Positions 19,331 through 31,864 of a DNA stretch of 64,000 nt are shown here, piece by piece; the first letter of the stretch is position 1, and every line of letters starts with the position of its first letter. A program made the translations under genes and the position numbers. Source of the DNA: Amoebidium appalachense (Eukaryota > Ichthyosporea); NCBI GenBank assembly GCA_963693365.1, contig CAVNZM010000001.1, forward strand, positions 12,276,001 to 12,340,000, given 5' to 3'. A model generated the notes under the pieces. It saw only the letters and a list, made by a program, of their open reading frames with translations, was not told the origin of the DNA and searched no databases.

Positions 19331-20156
19331 GCTTGTTTTTTTTCCTTTCCGTTCGAATTCCCACGAAAACAAAAGTCATTACTAAAGAATTTTTTTTTCT
19401 GGGCTTTGACAGCAACTTATTGTAGCAGCTGCAGGGGAGTATCAAACAAACATGGAACCAATTCCACTCAAATAGTCTAAAACACTGACGCCATTTCCTG
19501 AATCACAAAGATAGCCATTGCCCATTGATGCTACAAAACGGGCCTTTGTAAACGCGTACGCTGCAGTGCCTTGTCATTTTGAATTGCATACAGAATAAGT
19601 GTGTTTTCTTGAGAGGTCCTCAGGAATTACACTTTGTTAAAAGTTTTTTTACTGACCAGCCATGCTCATTTCCCGTTTTGATAGCCTTAGCAACAATCAG
19701 ATCGTATTAGTGTTCATAACTGAGCTCACTCAGCAGGGAAATCACGAGTCAACAGTCTTGAGTCAACAGTCTGTAGACTATTCAACGGGTCGCACATAAT
19801 TGGCTGCTTTGTCTCATAAATATTACCACATATGGCTAGCTTTTGTTTATTGTTACCTTATTTGGTCCCAACCGTCAACGCAGGAATGCACAACATTCAA
19901 TGTGATGCCACCGAGTTTCGTTTTCTTGCTTTGCCAACCCCACGCATGATCGATATCCCCTATCAGTACGCCCCGAGAAAGCAATAAGACGCTAAGTAGT
20001 GAAAATGGGCAACCAAGTTTTACGCTTATGGTGCTCCAAGCTACCCTTTCTACCTTTCAAATACATACATGGCGATGCACATTCGCTGGAGCTAAAGAGG
20101 AGAATCACCTAACCAGAAACACTGCCCTTTGAACCTGGTCAACATTTCAGCAGAAC
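19331..20156. other. Divergent intergenic region between G1 (M) and Q1, with one copy of the 250-bp block
   Basis: No exon is supported here. Bases about 19765-19985 are a diverged copy of the block present twice as a fold-back at 34.8-35.4 kb (shared: atggctagcttttgtttayt, cttatttggtyccaaccgyc, aacgcaggaatgcac). G1 (minus) and Q1 (plus) are head to head across this region, so it probably contains both promoters. Confidence 0.6.
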
Positions 20157-21317
20157 ATGGATGGGCCAAACAACCCGCAGATGGGGGAGTTGTCTGAGGA
20201 GGATTTGGTAGTGATCCTAACACAAGAAGACGATGCCACGCGACTTTTTTTGGTAGGTACTTTGCTTGTGGTTTCTTCTTCCCGATGTCTCCCCCCCCCC
20301 CCCCTCCCCCCTCCTCTTCCCCCTCCGGGGACTTCCCGCCCCCTTTCGTAGTTTTTGGTGTTGAAATGGGAACATCATCTCGCGTTAGAGCCCCTTTCCC
20401 CCGGTTTTCCCCTTCCCTCGTCTACACCCCCCCCCCCCCCCCTACCCCTCTTCATGAGCTCTTTTCGCAACCCTGCCTCTTTCATAAAAGGAATATTTGG
20501 GTGAAGCACACATCTGAATATCACCTCTTCGTTTAACCACCCCCCCTTTTTTTACAAAAAAAACTCTTTAATTCATATTCCAAAGATAGTACATGCAGAG
20601 CAATCGCGCATTTTTAGCAGCCTCCTCTTTCACCCATCACTCATCACTTATCTGGCCGATTCCAGGCCGAAGCTCACCCCTCTGATCCTCTCACATCCCT
20701 TCTTCTTCTTTCTGAATCAATGCCCTTACACGATGACTCCCCTCATCCTCATATTTGTTTCTGTTGTCACGTTTCCAATGGCAGAAGATAATTAAAACAT
20801 CGTCCATGCTCGTGCTTTACGTTTTTCATCTCTCCACAGCTGGTCGAGTGTTTTTTCTGTTGCGCAGACCTGATGCAACTTCAACCACTGGTGTCCTATC
20901 TGTCAAGCAATCGCCCTCATCTGGCCTCGTCATTTCTTCGGAAGGTTTGCCAAGGATCGCAATTCACCGCCCAACAAGCAGCGGTGGCTGGAGTCACCCT
21001 TCTACTCAGCGCCAAGATTCAGGAAGATAATGTTTTAGGCGACGCTGATGCACCTTAAAGAGTCGCTGTTTTGGTGGAGGACTGGCTCAAGGCCCTCCCA
21101 TCCTTCGGAGCAGATGTTTGATGGGGTTGGTGTGACAATGTGGGGACAGGTACGTGTGTGTGTTTCTTTAACAAACAGGTCTAGTGTGCTGAAAAGCGCA
21201 CTGTTTGGGGGGTGATGCGGGAGGGGGGGGGGGGGGGGGGAGGGGCTGAAGATCGGACGGAGGAGCAGGGGAATGGGAGGAGTGGTGCGGTGGGGTAAAG
21301 GGGGGGAGGGGAGGGGG

Positions 21318-21361
21318 GGGTTTGAATGCGTCATGAAGTACGAAGTACACAAGAACAACGG
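21318..21361 (+). repeat. Short fragment of the dispersed element
   Basis: A G tract is followed by tttgaatgcgtcatgaagta and cgaagtacacaagaacaacg, identical in kind to the start of the copies at 25.0 and 58.36 kb. It lies in the A-B intron of Q1. Confidence 0.75.
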
Positions 21362-21770
21362 GGGAGTTCGAGCTGGAGGTCGTTTTCGGTTAGCATCATA
21401 TTACGCGCGCGCACACACACATGCAACAACTCGCCGATATACAAGGACACACACGAACACACACACATACCATAACCCCCTCCCCCTCACACACACACAC
21501 ACCTCCCCATCGAGTTTTTCAGATAAAGAGGGGCTTTCGACACATTATCTGCTCTGTGCTGTTTATGCATGTGTGTGTCTGTTTTTTTTTGTTTTTTTTT
21601 TTTTTGTTTTTTTGTTTTTTTTTGGGGGGGGGGGGGGGGGGGGTGGGAGGGGGCGAGAGGGGGGGGGGGGGGGGGGGGGGGGGGGTCGGAGTATTGATAG
21701 GTGTTCGGAATCAGGGGTGTTCTTTTTGGGATTGTTGAAACTGCTGTTTAGAGAATATGAAGGTAGGCAA

Positions 21771-21807
<37 letters not shown>

Positions 21808-22013
21808 GGATGTGAAGAAGGATGGCTGAAACGAAAAACAAACACTTTCTCTTCGAAGGCACATTTTGCCCTCTGTTTCTTTCAGCTGCCCCAAACTGAC
21901 TCTTCATTTCCTTTTTTTACACAGGCACGGATCATCTCAAAGCACCCGGCATTCTCTTCACATGCGGAAACTCCACGGGGAGATAGTCACCACGGCTGCA
22001 ATTTTCGCAGCAA

Positions 22014-22075
22014 TTTCCGTGGTTTTGGGCCAAGAAAAATCGAATTTCCGTGGTTTTGGGCCAAGAAAAATCGAA
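22014..22075 (+). repeat. 31-bp perfect tandem duplication inside a coding exon
   Basis: The unit 22014-22044 is repeated exactly at 22045-22075 (starts tttccgtggttttgggccaa). Since 31 is not a multiple of three, it breaks the B exon frame of Q1; deleting one unit restores the paralogue-like reading. Confidence 0.97.
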
Positions 22076-23123
22076 TTTGATTGGTGCAGAGGCCCTACGG
22101 TTCATTTCGGAGCGCTATGTTCCATGTGCGCGTGAGTGGGCCGTTCACCAGACCAGCAACGCTCTTATGAGCGGAATCGAGCACAAAATTCCGGAAATCG
22201 TAGAATTTCCCGGTTTACGCAATGAGATTTCGGGTTTTCTTCCAATGGTGTGCACGTGCGAAGTCGGGGAATTTTTATGTGACCCGCTGCCATCTGCCCC
22301 CCCACCACCCACCGGCCCTTTTCTTGATCTAACTTTCGCAGCACCGGCAGAAATTTGCAACAAGACGATCCCCGCGACGTGCATTCAGCCATTTTTGCAA
22401 CACATTGCCGTGAACTGGAGCGCAAACACTAATTCGAAGTTCAAAATTTCCAACCTCCTCGGGTCAAAGAAAGCGACCATCGGAACCACGATCGATCGCC
22501 TCTCCACCGAGATCGATTCGGGACAAAAGATCGATTCGGTTTTGTCCCGAATCGAGCAAAAACGGGCCATAAACACGGAGGCCGAACGCACCACCACCGC
22601 TCTGACCGCTCTGCTTCACACTTTCGAGTCTGAAATTGAGATCGATTTTCACCAGGTGACTAATCACCCCCTCCCCCCCCCCCCCCCCCCCCCCCAACCC
22701 AACCCCCTCCCTCAAATACCCATGACCCACACTCTAACGGTTTGCTTTGCAAGATATGCACAGTGTTGTCTGTTGTCCATGATATTCCGTGGTTTTACCC
22801 TGCAAGCATTCTACCCCCCCCCCCCCTTCCCTCCCCCTCCCTGTCCTGCCCTGCCCCCCTTTCCGTCTCCCACTCCCCCCCCCCCCCCCTCCCCCCCCCC
22901 GGGCGGCTGCTTTACCGGTCAAAGAGAGGTTGGTCAAAAAACTCTCTCTTTTGTGGGGACATTGACACCCCCCCCCCACCCCCCCCCCCCCTCTTGAGAT
23001 AATGATGGGAGAGTTTGATTGCAAATTGCCTGCACAGAGGGACAGAGCACGGGAGAGAGAGAAGGAGAAAAGTGAAAGTGAAGTTGAATTCATGCCTGCA
23101 TGCACGTGCATCTGCGCTTTTTG

Positions 23124-23162
<39 letters not shown>

Positions 23163-23327
23163 CTTGGGTGATTGTTGTATTTTGGTCTTCTTCTTGGTTT
23201 AGTGCAAAAATTTAAGTCTGTCTGCAGCTACAACAACAGATTACAAAGCGGTGGCAGCAAGGCCAAGGCACAGACACCATTGACATGGTAGCTGTATCCT
23301 CCCCGCTCCTCCCCCCCCCCCCCTCCC

Positions 23328-23358
<31 letters not shown>

Positions 23359-23528
23359 AAAAAAAAAAAAAATAAAGGAAAAGAAAAGAAAAAAAAGAAG
23401 GGAGAAGGGAGAAAACGGACAAAAATATCTCAGCCATTGCCCCCCCTCCCCCCCGCCCGCCATTCTTGCTGTAATTTTCTAATCTGTTGCCTATAGAAGA
23501 CTTAACTCCCGATGGTAACTCTTGTGAC

Positions 23529-23770
23529 CCCCCCCCCCCCCCCCCCCCCCCTCTTCCCTTCGTGGACATGGGTGGCACTGGGGGGGGTGGGGAGGGGGGA
23601 GGGGGATCCAGGGGGATGGAGGGGGCCGAGAGAGAGAGAGAGGGCCCACCCTCCCTCTCTCTCTCTCTCGGCCCCCTCCATCCCCCTGGATCCCCCCCCT
23701 CCCCCCCTCCCCACCCCCCCCAGTGCCACCCATGTCCACGAAGGGAGAGAGGGGGGGGGGGGGGGGGAGG
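23529..23770. repeat. Fold-back (inverted repeat) with C/G-tract flanks
   Basis: The left arm about 23561-23642 (cgtggacatgggtggcactg...) is the near-perfect reverse complement of 23655-23740 (...cagtgccacccatgtccacg), with only a short (GA/CT)-rich centre. The symmetry continues outside the arms: a C tract (23529-23550) on the left and a G tract (23751-23768) on the right. Confidence 0.95.
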
Positions 23771-24050
23771 GGGGGTGGAAGCTGAATACAGACGAAAAAA
23801 CATCTCCTCTGTACACACGATTCACCTCTGACCCTCCCCCCCGTCCCCCCGTCCCCCCCTCCCCCAATCATGCGCACACACATGCACACTCACCTACATC
23901 CACCCCCCCTCTCCCTCTTTCCACCCTGTGTGGAGACCGCTTTACTTCCATGCAACCGGGCATGGTTGCTCTGTGTCGTGCATCTGTAAGCACATACGCA
24001 TTTTTCGCTGCACTGCATTAGTTTGCACACACATCTTCACCGTTTTGCCA

Positions 24051-24334
24051 ACCTTGCTTGCATAAGAAACCCTGCTCGTCTTTGATCAAGACGGGTTGAC
24101 CTGCCCAAGTCCAGTTGATGCTGCTGTCTGAGTTGGAGCGTCGTATATACGCGGGCTAAGGGGTCGAAACTCAGACGCAATTGATGACTTGGGTCCTCCC
24201 TGAGGATGGGCTTTGCTTATGACGCATACTGTGCACATGGCTGATATTGCATACTTGAATGTTTGCCTTTGCATGTGTCCTGCACCATGCTTCTCGTCGT
24301 GTATGCGTACTTCGTACCGTGTTCCGCATTCAAA
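24051..24334 (-). repeat. Dispersed G/C-tailed element, copy d (longest)
   Basis: On the minus strand it begins after the C/G tract (24335-24350) and runs for about 284 bp to ...gacgagcagggtttcttatg, then caagcaaggttgg. The last 50 bp are shared with the 58.4 kb copy (cccgtcttgatcaragacga). It lies in the first intron of Q2. Confidence 0.9.
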
Positions 24335-24427
24335 CCCCCCCCCCCCCCCCCGTGCACACACACATGGACGCACACGCAAACACACGCACACACACACACA
24401 CACACACACATCCCCCCTTCCCCACCC

Positions 24428-24472
<45 letters not shown>

Positions 24473-24530
24473 AACGCCCCCACTTATATTACACCCACAC
24501 ACCCACTCACCCCCACTTCTATTACACCCG

Positions 24531-24539
<9 letters not shown>

Positions 24540-24608
<69 letters not shown>
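24540..24608 (+). repeat. (CA)n ending in a splice acceptor
   Basis: A CA array of about 68 bp ends in CACAG, directly before the Q2 A exon at 24610. Confidence 0.9.
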
Positions 24609-24612
<4 letters not shown>

Positions 24613-24967
24613 TTCCCTTCCAACCACCTCTATGCAGCCTTGGGCAGTAGCTACGTCTACTTCATTCGACTTCCCCAAACCGAATCCACCACCGTTTTTC
24701 AAGTCCTCAGTCACATAACAAAAACCCCGGGGGATAAAAATTGCGCAATTGCTGCTGGCCTCATTATTGCAATTAATAATTCACGTGGGTCCAAAGATGC
24801 TATCTGGGGGGAGCACGCAGCGATACAGGGAGACAAGGCCATAAATGATTGGCTAAGAGAAATGCCCTGTTTCAGCAGGGCCCTTCCTCCTCCAGACACC
24901 GTCCATTGGGCTGAGGTAAAATAAGCCCCCCCCCCCCCCCCCCCTCCCCCCCCCCCCCCCCCCCCCC

Positions 24968-25066
24968 GGCTCTGCTTATTATGCATACTCTTTATGTATG
25001 GCTTGCATTCTGCATCGTGTTATCCGTTTGTTCTTGTGTACTTCGTACTTTTTGACGCATTCAAAA
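24968..25066 (-). repeat. Dispersed element, copy e (5' part only)
   Basis: On plus it reads ggctctgcttattatgcata ... tttgacgcattcaaaa and then enters a C tract followed by an A tract. The minus-strand version is almost identical to the start of the 58.36 kb copy. Confidence 0.85.
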
Positions 25067-25223
25067 CCCCCCCCCCCCCCCCTCCCCCCAAAAAAAAAAA
25101 AAAAAAAAAAAAAAACACCACCACATACAAGACACACAAAACGAAACCCTTTGTCATCGGACCAGGTACTGTCCCGAAAAAGAAAGGAAAAAAGAAAAAA
25201 CAGAAAGAAAAAAGAAAAAAAAT

Positions 25224-25337
25224 CGCAGTCTATGGCTGTAGGTCTGACAAAGTCAAATGTTGCTATGTTCTTATCCATCCCGCAGTCTATGGCTGTAGGT
25301 CTGACAAAGTCAAATGTTGCTATGTTCTTATCCATCC
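25224..25337 (+). repeat. 57-bp perfect tandem duplication
   Basis: The unit 25224-25280 (cgcagtctatggctgtaggt...) is repeated at 25281-25337 and followed by a C tract. It is in the A-B intron of Q2. Confidence 0.95.
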
Positions 25338-26336
25338 CCCCCCCCCCCCCCCCCCGGGGGAAGTGGGCATGAAAGGATTGAAGGCAGGGTGTTAGCAAGG
25401 GGGGGGGAGGGGGGTCACCCCAGGAGGAGGAGACGTGAAACTATGCCGTGAAAAGTTGTGGAAACAAGGTTTTTGCCATTACTTAAGAATCAGGCATTGC
25501 AATTACTTGGTTAACAAATTTCAACAAAATTGTAACAACAACCCCCCTCCATAGGCGCTCTCCCACCTTCCCCACGCGGCATTCAGTGGAATTCGGGATC
25601 AAGAGGGGTCCCTAGTAACACTTCTCGCGCTCGGAGCAGCAATCGGCGCTGTTACCGCCACCCTCCCCCATCCCCCGAAAGACGAAGAACCCCCCTCAGA
25701 ACAACACGACGGCAACGACACATCGGAATCCCCCTCACGCAAATCTGCCGAAATTGGACTGTGAGGTTTGAAACACATCGTCGAAAAATATGTTCAGCAC
25801 GCGCACACGTGGGTTCTGGACACATGCAGCAGTGCGCTTTTCAGCGCAAATTTTCAAGCGTGGGCCAATGTCCCCGAGGAGCACGCAAATTCGCTAGGGT
25901 TTTTTTTGCAGCAAGCAATTCGGGAAATATGCGCCAGCTGCCTCGAGGTTTTCCCGGTGCCGTCCTTTTCCGATTCCGCGAACCCATCGTGCGATCGCTG
26001 CGCCATAGGCAATTTTTCACTTATGCCAGGGGACGCCAACATAAACTTCGCTGTGCAAATCGCATAATCGAGGAATTGTGCGTGAGCACGGCGAGCGTGT
26101 GGTGCTTCAGTGAAAAGTGCGCCGATTTTTGCGCAAAAGTGCAAATCGCCACTGGAAATGTGGAAAAATCGCGCGTTGCCGCACAAACAGCCTGCGGTAG
26201 TATCGTGACATTGAAGGAAACGGTGGCAAAAGTGGAGAGAGAAAAGAAGGCGGCGGAGTCGGAGTTGGCAGTTGTTTGTGCGTTGGCGGATATATTTACT
26301 GACCATTTGCCCCTGAACACTCAGGCGGTCTGTAAT

Positions 26337-26382
<46 letters not shown>

Positions 26383-26513
26383 ACACACACACGCGCGCGC
26401 GCACGAAAAAAAATAAAAACCGAAAGAAAAGAAAAAAACACCACTTCACCCCACTACAACCATGCCCCCTCTTCCCCCCCCCCCCCCCCCCCCCCCCCGG
26501 TCTCCTTCCCCCG

Positions 26514-26614
26514 TCTTTATGTATGCTTTCCGCTTGCATTTGCGCTGTCTGTCATTAACGTGTATCTCGTACCCTGTAACACATTCAACGCCCCCTCACA
26601 CCAGCTATCAGGCT

Positions 26615-26679
<65 letters not shown>
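26514..26679. repeat. Diverged element fragment next to a (CA)n array
   Basis: Bases 26514-26595 (tttatgtatgctttccgctt ... cgtaccctgtaacacattca) resemble the minus orientation of the dispersed element and are followed by C-rich sequence. The (CA)n is at 26617-26679. Confidence 0.45.
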
Positions 26680-26682
<3 letters not shown>

Positions 26683-26934
26683 ACGCATGCGCAAACACCG
26701 CCTTTCTCCCCCCTTCTCAGGGTCCACACATTTCTTTCGCTCTCAGAATCGACTCTACCTTTTCAATTCTACTTGTGTCCTCCCTCCCTCCCTCCCCCCC
26801 CCCCCCCCCCCCCCCCCCCCGCCTTTCCCGCCCCCACTCTATTCCGTCCCGCCCTTCCCACCCAACCCACTCTTCTAAGCTTGTGTGTAGAAAGACGGAA
26901 CGGATCTGGTTGCTCCGTCGTATGCTGCCCCCCC

Positions 26935-26984
<50 letters not shown>

Positions 26985-27301
26985 CATGTACGCATGTACG
27001 CATGTACGTGTACGTGTACACGCACAAAATCCCAATGCACACAAACCTGTGCACATGCGCATCATCTGGCGACGCCCTCCCTTTAAAATCTGCCTTTTCG
27101 TCTTTTCCCGTTTTTCTGAATAACCATTTGGCCTTAGACCTTTTTCTTTTTTTTATTTTATAGCTACCTTCTTGCAACGTGCACTAACTGGCAACATGTT
27201 TTTTGCATCCACAGGATGTGCCCATGTGTGTCCCATCACCCGCCGCTCCCGTGTCTGTGCCCATCGTCAAGAAAAAGGGTGCCAAGAAAAGAACACGCTG
27301 A

Positions 27302-27796
27302 GAGGAGAGGAATCCAAAGGAAACACCTCTTAAACCATCCAAGAAACGAAAAAGCACTGCCAGATGTAGAAGTGGATAGCATGTCGGCTTGATCAAGAAG
27401 TGAAAAAACGAGTTTGAGGGAAATTTTTGGATTGGCTGATGGGGTTTTGTTCGGGTTGGGCATAACGCTGCGAGTTGTGTGGTATTTTTAATTGTATAGA
27501 ATTTTTCCAACGATGCCTTTATTGACTTACTCAGCCGGTGACATGAAAACCATGATGTATAACTGGGGATGGGTGTGCAAATATCATTATCAATATGTAG
27601 TGTGCATGGCGCTACACTTGATGTGCTTCTGTTGATATTCCTACCTTTTTTTTTTAATTTTCTTGAGGGTTTTTTTTTTTTGCGCGCGCCAAAACTTTCC
27701 CACCCAAATTTGCACATTTGGCTAGTCTATGCGATCACGCGCAAATTATTCGTCCACACAAATTTATTTATTTATTTTTTGAGATTGCTACATTCC

Positions 27797-27831
<35 letters not shown>

Positions 27832-29365
27832 TTGGTTGGTTGGTTGTAAATGTTTTATTGTGACTTTGTTGATGTGCTTAAAGAAAAAAAAAGAGATATC
27901 CCAGTGACACACCCAGATATTTCAAGAAAACCTTCATGTGGCGAGTAGGCTCACTGAAATACGGACCCAAAGGTGTGAAAGTACAAATATTGGAAAACAA
28001 ACACTATAGTCAGTAGACAACATACTGACTCGTATTGAGAAGAACGACAAGTTGATATCTCGGCTGCCCAAAACAAGAATCCCTCAATAAAATCAACCTG
28101 ATATGAATTCTGCCACAGAAATAGGGTAAACGCAAAAAACGTTTACATATTGTTTCTACTTCGTACAACTGCAAGATTTCTGCCGAATCCAGAGGTGGAT
28201 CCGGAAGCGGGTGCACGCGACCTCTAATATAAAACTGTAGTATCTGTCGGTACGTGCGTGTATGTCAGCCGAAGCGGCTCGCCCGTGTGCGCACTGGTGT
28301 GTTAATGTGTACGTATATATGATATACGTGCTACGCGTGTGTCTGTGTCACAGGTGTGCGCGCTTTCGTCCATGTGCACGTGCTGGTGTCCGTATAAACG
28401 AGTCTGATGTGCACTTCGCCCACTGCATCACATGCACATGTGTATGGGTGCAGGTCGTATACATGGCCCCCCCTTATCTGACAGATAATATTTAAATTTA
28501 GAAGGTCAGGAGGCCTTCTAGTTGCCGCCGTAGGTGCTGCGTCTGTGTTTTTTTTTGTCAAGGCCAAGTTTTGGAACGTCTCACTGAGTCACCAGCTCTT
28601 TCAAGCCAGTGGGTTGCAGAGGGCCGTGGGGTTGCACCAGCCGCGGCCAGAGCGCGGCCAGCTGTTAACATGTTATTGCCTTTTATGGTTATCTTTTTCC
28701 CGCACTTTTCATTTCGACCAATAATCTTTGAGTATATCACATTCCTGGGTTGCGCAAACACCCTGCTGAGCCACACGCGGTGACCACTGTGGCAAAGCTA
28801 AAAGAGACAAGGGTTTCAACTTTAGTGACATGTTGCCATTCAGGATAGGTGTATTACATACTTCGACCCTAATAATTGTTCCAGGCTTTGAGTTTGAATA
28901 GGTTTCTATCAACGCACAAGACTAACGTTGTTCCCCCCCCCCCCCCCCCCCCCCCCACGCGCCCCCACCCAACAAACACACACACACGCACAAACCACTA
29001 GAAGGCGATGAACATGTAAGTTCGGCGCCTCGCCTCATGTAAGTTCGGCGCCTCGCCTCACATCCAACTGTAGTCCACCTCAGGACCAATAGTTTCAGAT
29101 AGACGGATCGAGAAACGATGGCCCAATTGCAAGCATTGTAGACTGGCAACAGAACGACCACAATTAGTATCCGAAAAACAACATTAACCAACAGGCTGGA
29201 ACACCACATTGCGGCCGTACGTTTGGTAGGTTTTTTTGTGCGAGACGGAGAGGAATATTGACCGTTTGAATGTGTACTTGTGCTGTTCCGGCTTGTTAAG
29301 GTGCACGTTGTTGCTCTTATTTGTGTGTGCGTGTGTGCGAGTGCGTGCGTGCGTGCGTGCGTGTG

Positions 29366-29416
<51 letters not shown>

Positions 29417-29927
29417 CCGTGTATAAAGTCGTGTGTGTGTGTGTGTGCGAGATGTGTCTGTGTGTGTTTATATGTGTGTGTGTGCATGGGGGGGGGAGGG
29501 GGGAGGGGGGGGGGGGGGGGAGGGGGGAGGGAGGGGCCAGTGAGGAAGTGCTGCACATGCGGCACACCTTAGCGTCTGTAGACTGTAGAGCCACCCCCCC
29601 CCCCCCCCTCTCTCTCTCTATCTCTCTCCCCCCCCCCCCCCCCCCCCAACCTCTCTGTCCCCCCTCCCTCTGTCTCTCTTCTCTCCCTCTCTCTCCCTTC
29701 ATCAGTCCATACAACCCTGCCCCCCTCTCTCCCTCTCTCCCTCCCTCTCTTTCTCAAAACCCCCCCCCCCCCCCCCGCCCTCTCTCTCCTGGGTACCTTT
29801 TTGCTGTCTGCTAACATGCACTTTAGCAGGGCCGATAAATCTTGAGTAAATGCCCCTCCCCCTCCCCCCCCCTCCCCTCCCCCCCTCCCCCCAACCTTCT
29901 GCCTGGATCTACGGTTCAAATTCAAGA
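27302..29927. other. Gene-poor interval between Q2 and R
   Basis: I see no supported exon. It contains A/T runs (27640-27690, 27800-27830), a 23-bp tandem duplication (29013-29058), a (CGTG)n array at 29343-29415, and CT/C-rich sequence from 29596. Open frames at 27184-27717 (-) and 28571-28783 (+) have no homology, no splice context and no partner copy. Confidence 0.5.
29013..29058 (+). repeat. 23-bp tandem duplication
   Basis: catgtaagttcggcgcctcg + cct occurs twice back to back (29013-29035, 29036-29058). Confidence 0.95.
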
Positions 29928-31335
29928 ATGGACCCAACCCACGGGTTGTTGGGGCAGACCCACATTGCACAGGTAGCATTATCTCCCCCCCCCCCCCCCC
30001 TCCCCCTCTCCCCTCTCCCCCTTTCCCCCTCATCTGCTATTCGCCCCCCTTCCCCTCCTGCCTCCCCCCACCCACCCCCCTCCTCCCCCCAGGCGCTTTT
30101 TTGTATCATATCACCCCCAGGCTCCTTTGGCCTATGCTTTACTCTGTATACACCACTGCCATTCTCTAACCATCCACCCCCGCCCCTCCCCCCTCCCCCT
30201 CTCTTCCCTCCCCCCCCCCCCCCCCCCCCCCCCCCCGCGCAGAACCCCCCTGCTCCAAATCCCGCTCTTTCATGTGGGCATAGGACCTCCTAATAAAGGG
30301 GTTTGTTCAAGTGGGCTCAGAATAATACAGTACGAGCCTCCATGTGTTTTCTTCTACTCTGTTGATCCTTCTCCCTCCCCCCCCCCCCCTCCCTCCCTCC
30401 CTCCCTCAATCCATAGAGTAATAATTAATCATAAACATAATGATAATTGCAATATGATATTATAATGATAGTAACAATATCATTATACACGACAACAACA
30501 ACAAAAAAGAAGATAACGTTAAGAACGAGCACAAAAGAAATCAGCAGCAGAAAAAACCGAAAAGCAACACTGAACTTTAACCCAAAAAGAACAAAGCGCT
30601 AACCCGGTGTTTTGTATGTGGTAAATCCGACCAGGTGGTGATGATCAAAGACTACCTCCTCTCATACCAGTGGGAGACCGGGTGGGAGGAGTCCGAGATA
30701 GACAAATGGTGTCTGGAATTACGCCAGCACGGCATACGCACCATGGCCGTTTTGCACTACCTCCTACCCGTTGATTGGACAAATATCAGCATACCCGTAC
30801 TACCGAAAAAGCTTCTGATGAAAGCGTGCGGGGTGAGAAGGGACTCCACGCCTACGCTGCAAACGCACGCGAACCCGTTTGCAACCCTGAACATGACGTC
30901 ACATTCCACCCCCGTGCAACACGTGACACAATCGCACATACCACATACCATGGCGCATACCGATGGGTCAACATCGGCATATGACGGTCTGAATTTTGTG
31001 TCTGTCGATAACGAGGTATAGAGCCCCCCCCCCCTCTCCCCCCCCCCCCCCCGGGCCCTGCCCTGCTCTAACTCCCTCTTGATGATGGGATCTGTGCAAG
31101 TGGCTTCTGACTGCACGATTGTTGGGTTTATGAATGGCGTTTTTGTTTTTGCGAATTTTTCGGTATTTTGCTTCCATGTTTCCCTTTTTCTAATGCCCCC
31201 CCCCCCCCCCCCCCCCCACCCCCCGCCCCTCCCCCCTTCGGAGGTTTTGTCCAGACAAAAGCCGGGCTACATGAACACAGTGTCCACACACATGCGAACA
31301 CTGCGCACTCACACACCCACACTTTAAATGGCATG

Positions 31336-31366
<31 letters not shown>

Positions 31367-31832
31367 ACACACACACACAGACACACACACACATGCTCGT
31401 AAACCCACAGCCACGTGCTTTACCACGTTCACATGCCCCCCCCTCCGCTTCCCCTCCCCACAACTTTCATGTTCATACACGTGCACCCATAAAGGGGCAG
31501 ATTGCACCCTAGACGTACCCCCTATGCCTCCTCCCTGTCTCACCATCTTCCTTTTTTTCATGTTTCCCTCAATGTGCCCCCCTCCCCCCCCCCCCCCCCT
31601 CCTACCCCCTCCAAAGTCTCACTGCTTCTCTTTGTACCCCCCTGATGTTGGGGTCGGTTCATGTTTCTCGTTATTTATTTTGGTGTCTATGATTGTGTCA
31701 TTTTTTTGGTTGTATTCCGTGTTTCACGTTGGTTTTTGGCGTCGTTTTATCCGATCGAACCCCCCCCTCCCCCCCCCCCCCCCCCCCCGCCCCCCCTTCC
31801 CCTCCGCCTCCCCGTAAATCATCCCCATCCCT

Positions 31833-31864
<32 letters not shown>

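Larger units (their letters stand above)
10330..20000 (-). repeat. M arm of a large inverted duplication
   Basis: This arm carries genes G2 then G1 on the minus strand. It matches the P arm (about 35.1-42.6 kb, plus) exon by exon and in several non-coding stretches: upstream of the G1 start, upstream of G2, and the 3' flank with ggagtatgattggagatata. The arms differ in length mainly through microsatellites and C/G tracts in introns. Exon identity looks high but far from complete, so the event is not very recent. Confidence 0.9.
20157..23505 (+). pseudogene. Q1: A/B-family paralogue with frameshifts and a stop
   Basis: Exons: 20157-20252 (32 codons, MDGPNNPQMGELSEEDL...), A exon 20840-21149, B exon 21925-22655, 23228-23287 (Gln-rich, LQQQITKRWQQGQ), then a tiny last exon from 23497 ending TAA at 23503-23505. 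The A exon aligns with G1: LASSFLRKVCQGSQFTAQQA, then VLVEDWLKALPSF. It has an in-frame TAA (21056-21058) and a +1 shift near 21115. The B exon has a +1 shift near 21957 and a 31-bp tandem duplication (22014-22075). Removing both gives 699 nt, exactly in frame, with ALRFISERYVPCAREWAV in place of the WGLSRIAQEYIP block and a C-terminal coiled coil. Function unknown. Several independent lesions suggest a pseudogene unless the assembly is poor here. Confidence 0.55.
23950..27301 (+). pseudogene. Q2: A/B-family paralogue with NLS-like tail, TGA at the conserved Trp
   Basis: Proposed exons: 23950-23985 (MQPGMVALCRAS, donor GTAAGC), A exon 24610-24915 (306 nt, open; ...[20 protein letters not shown]...NDWLREMPCFSRAL), B exon 25555-26327, last exon 27215-27301 (ends KKKGAKKRTR then TGA). 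The joins are phase 0. The B exon contains IGL-TGA-GLKHIVEKYVQHAH, where G1 has IGMWGLSRIAQEYIP; the TGA is at 25762-25764. A one-base shift near 26060 links it to the second half, SVWCFSEKCADFCAKVQIAT and a coiled coil. The B-exon donor is weak (GCG/GTCTGT) and the first exon is a guess from phase. The basic tail suggests a nuclear protein. Function unknown. Confidence 0.5.

Noticed and set aside
28571-28783. Open frame of 70 codons starting MERLTESPALSS
   Set aside because: No splice signals, no homologous copy and no recognisable motif.
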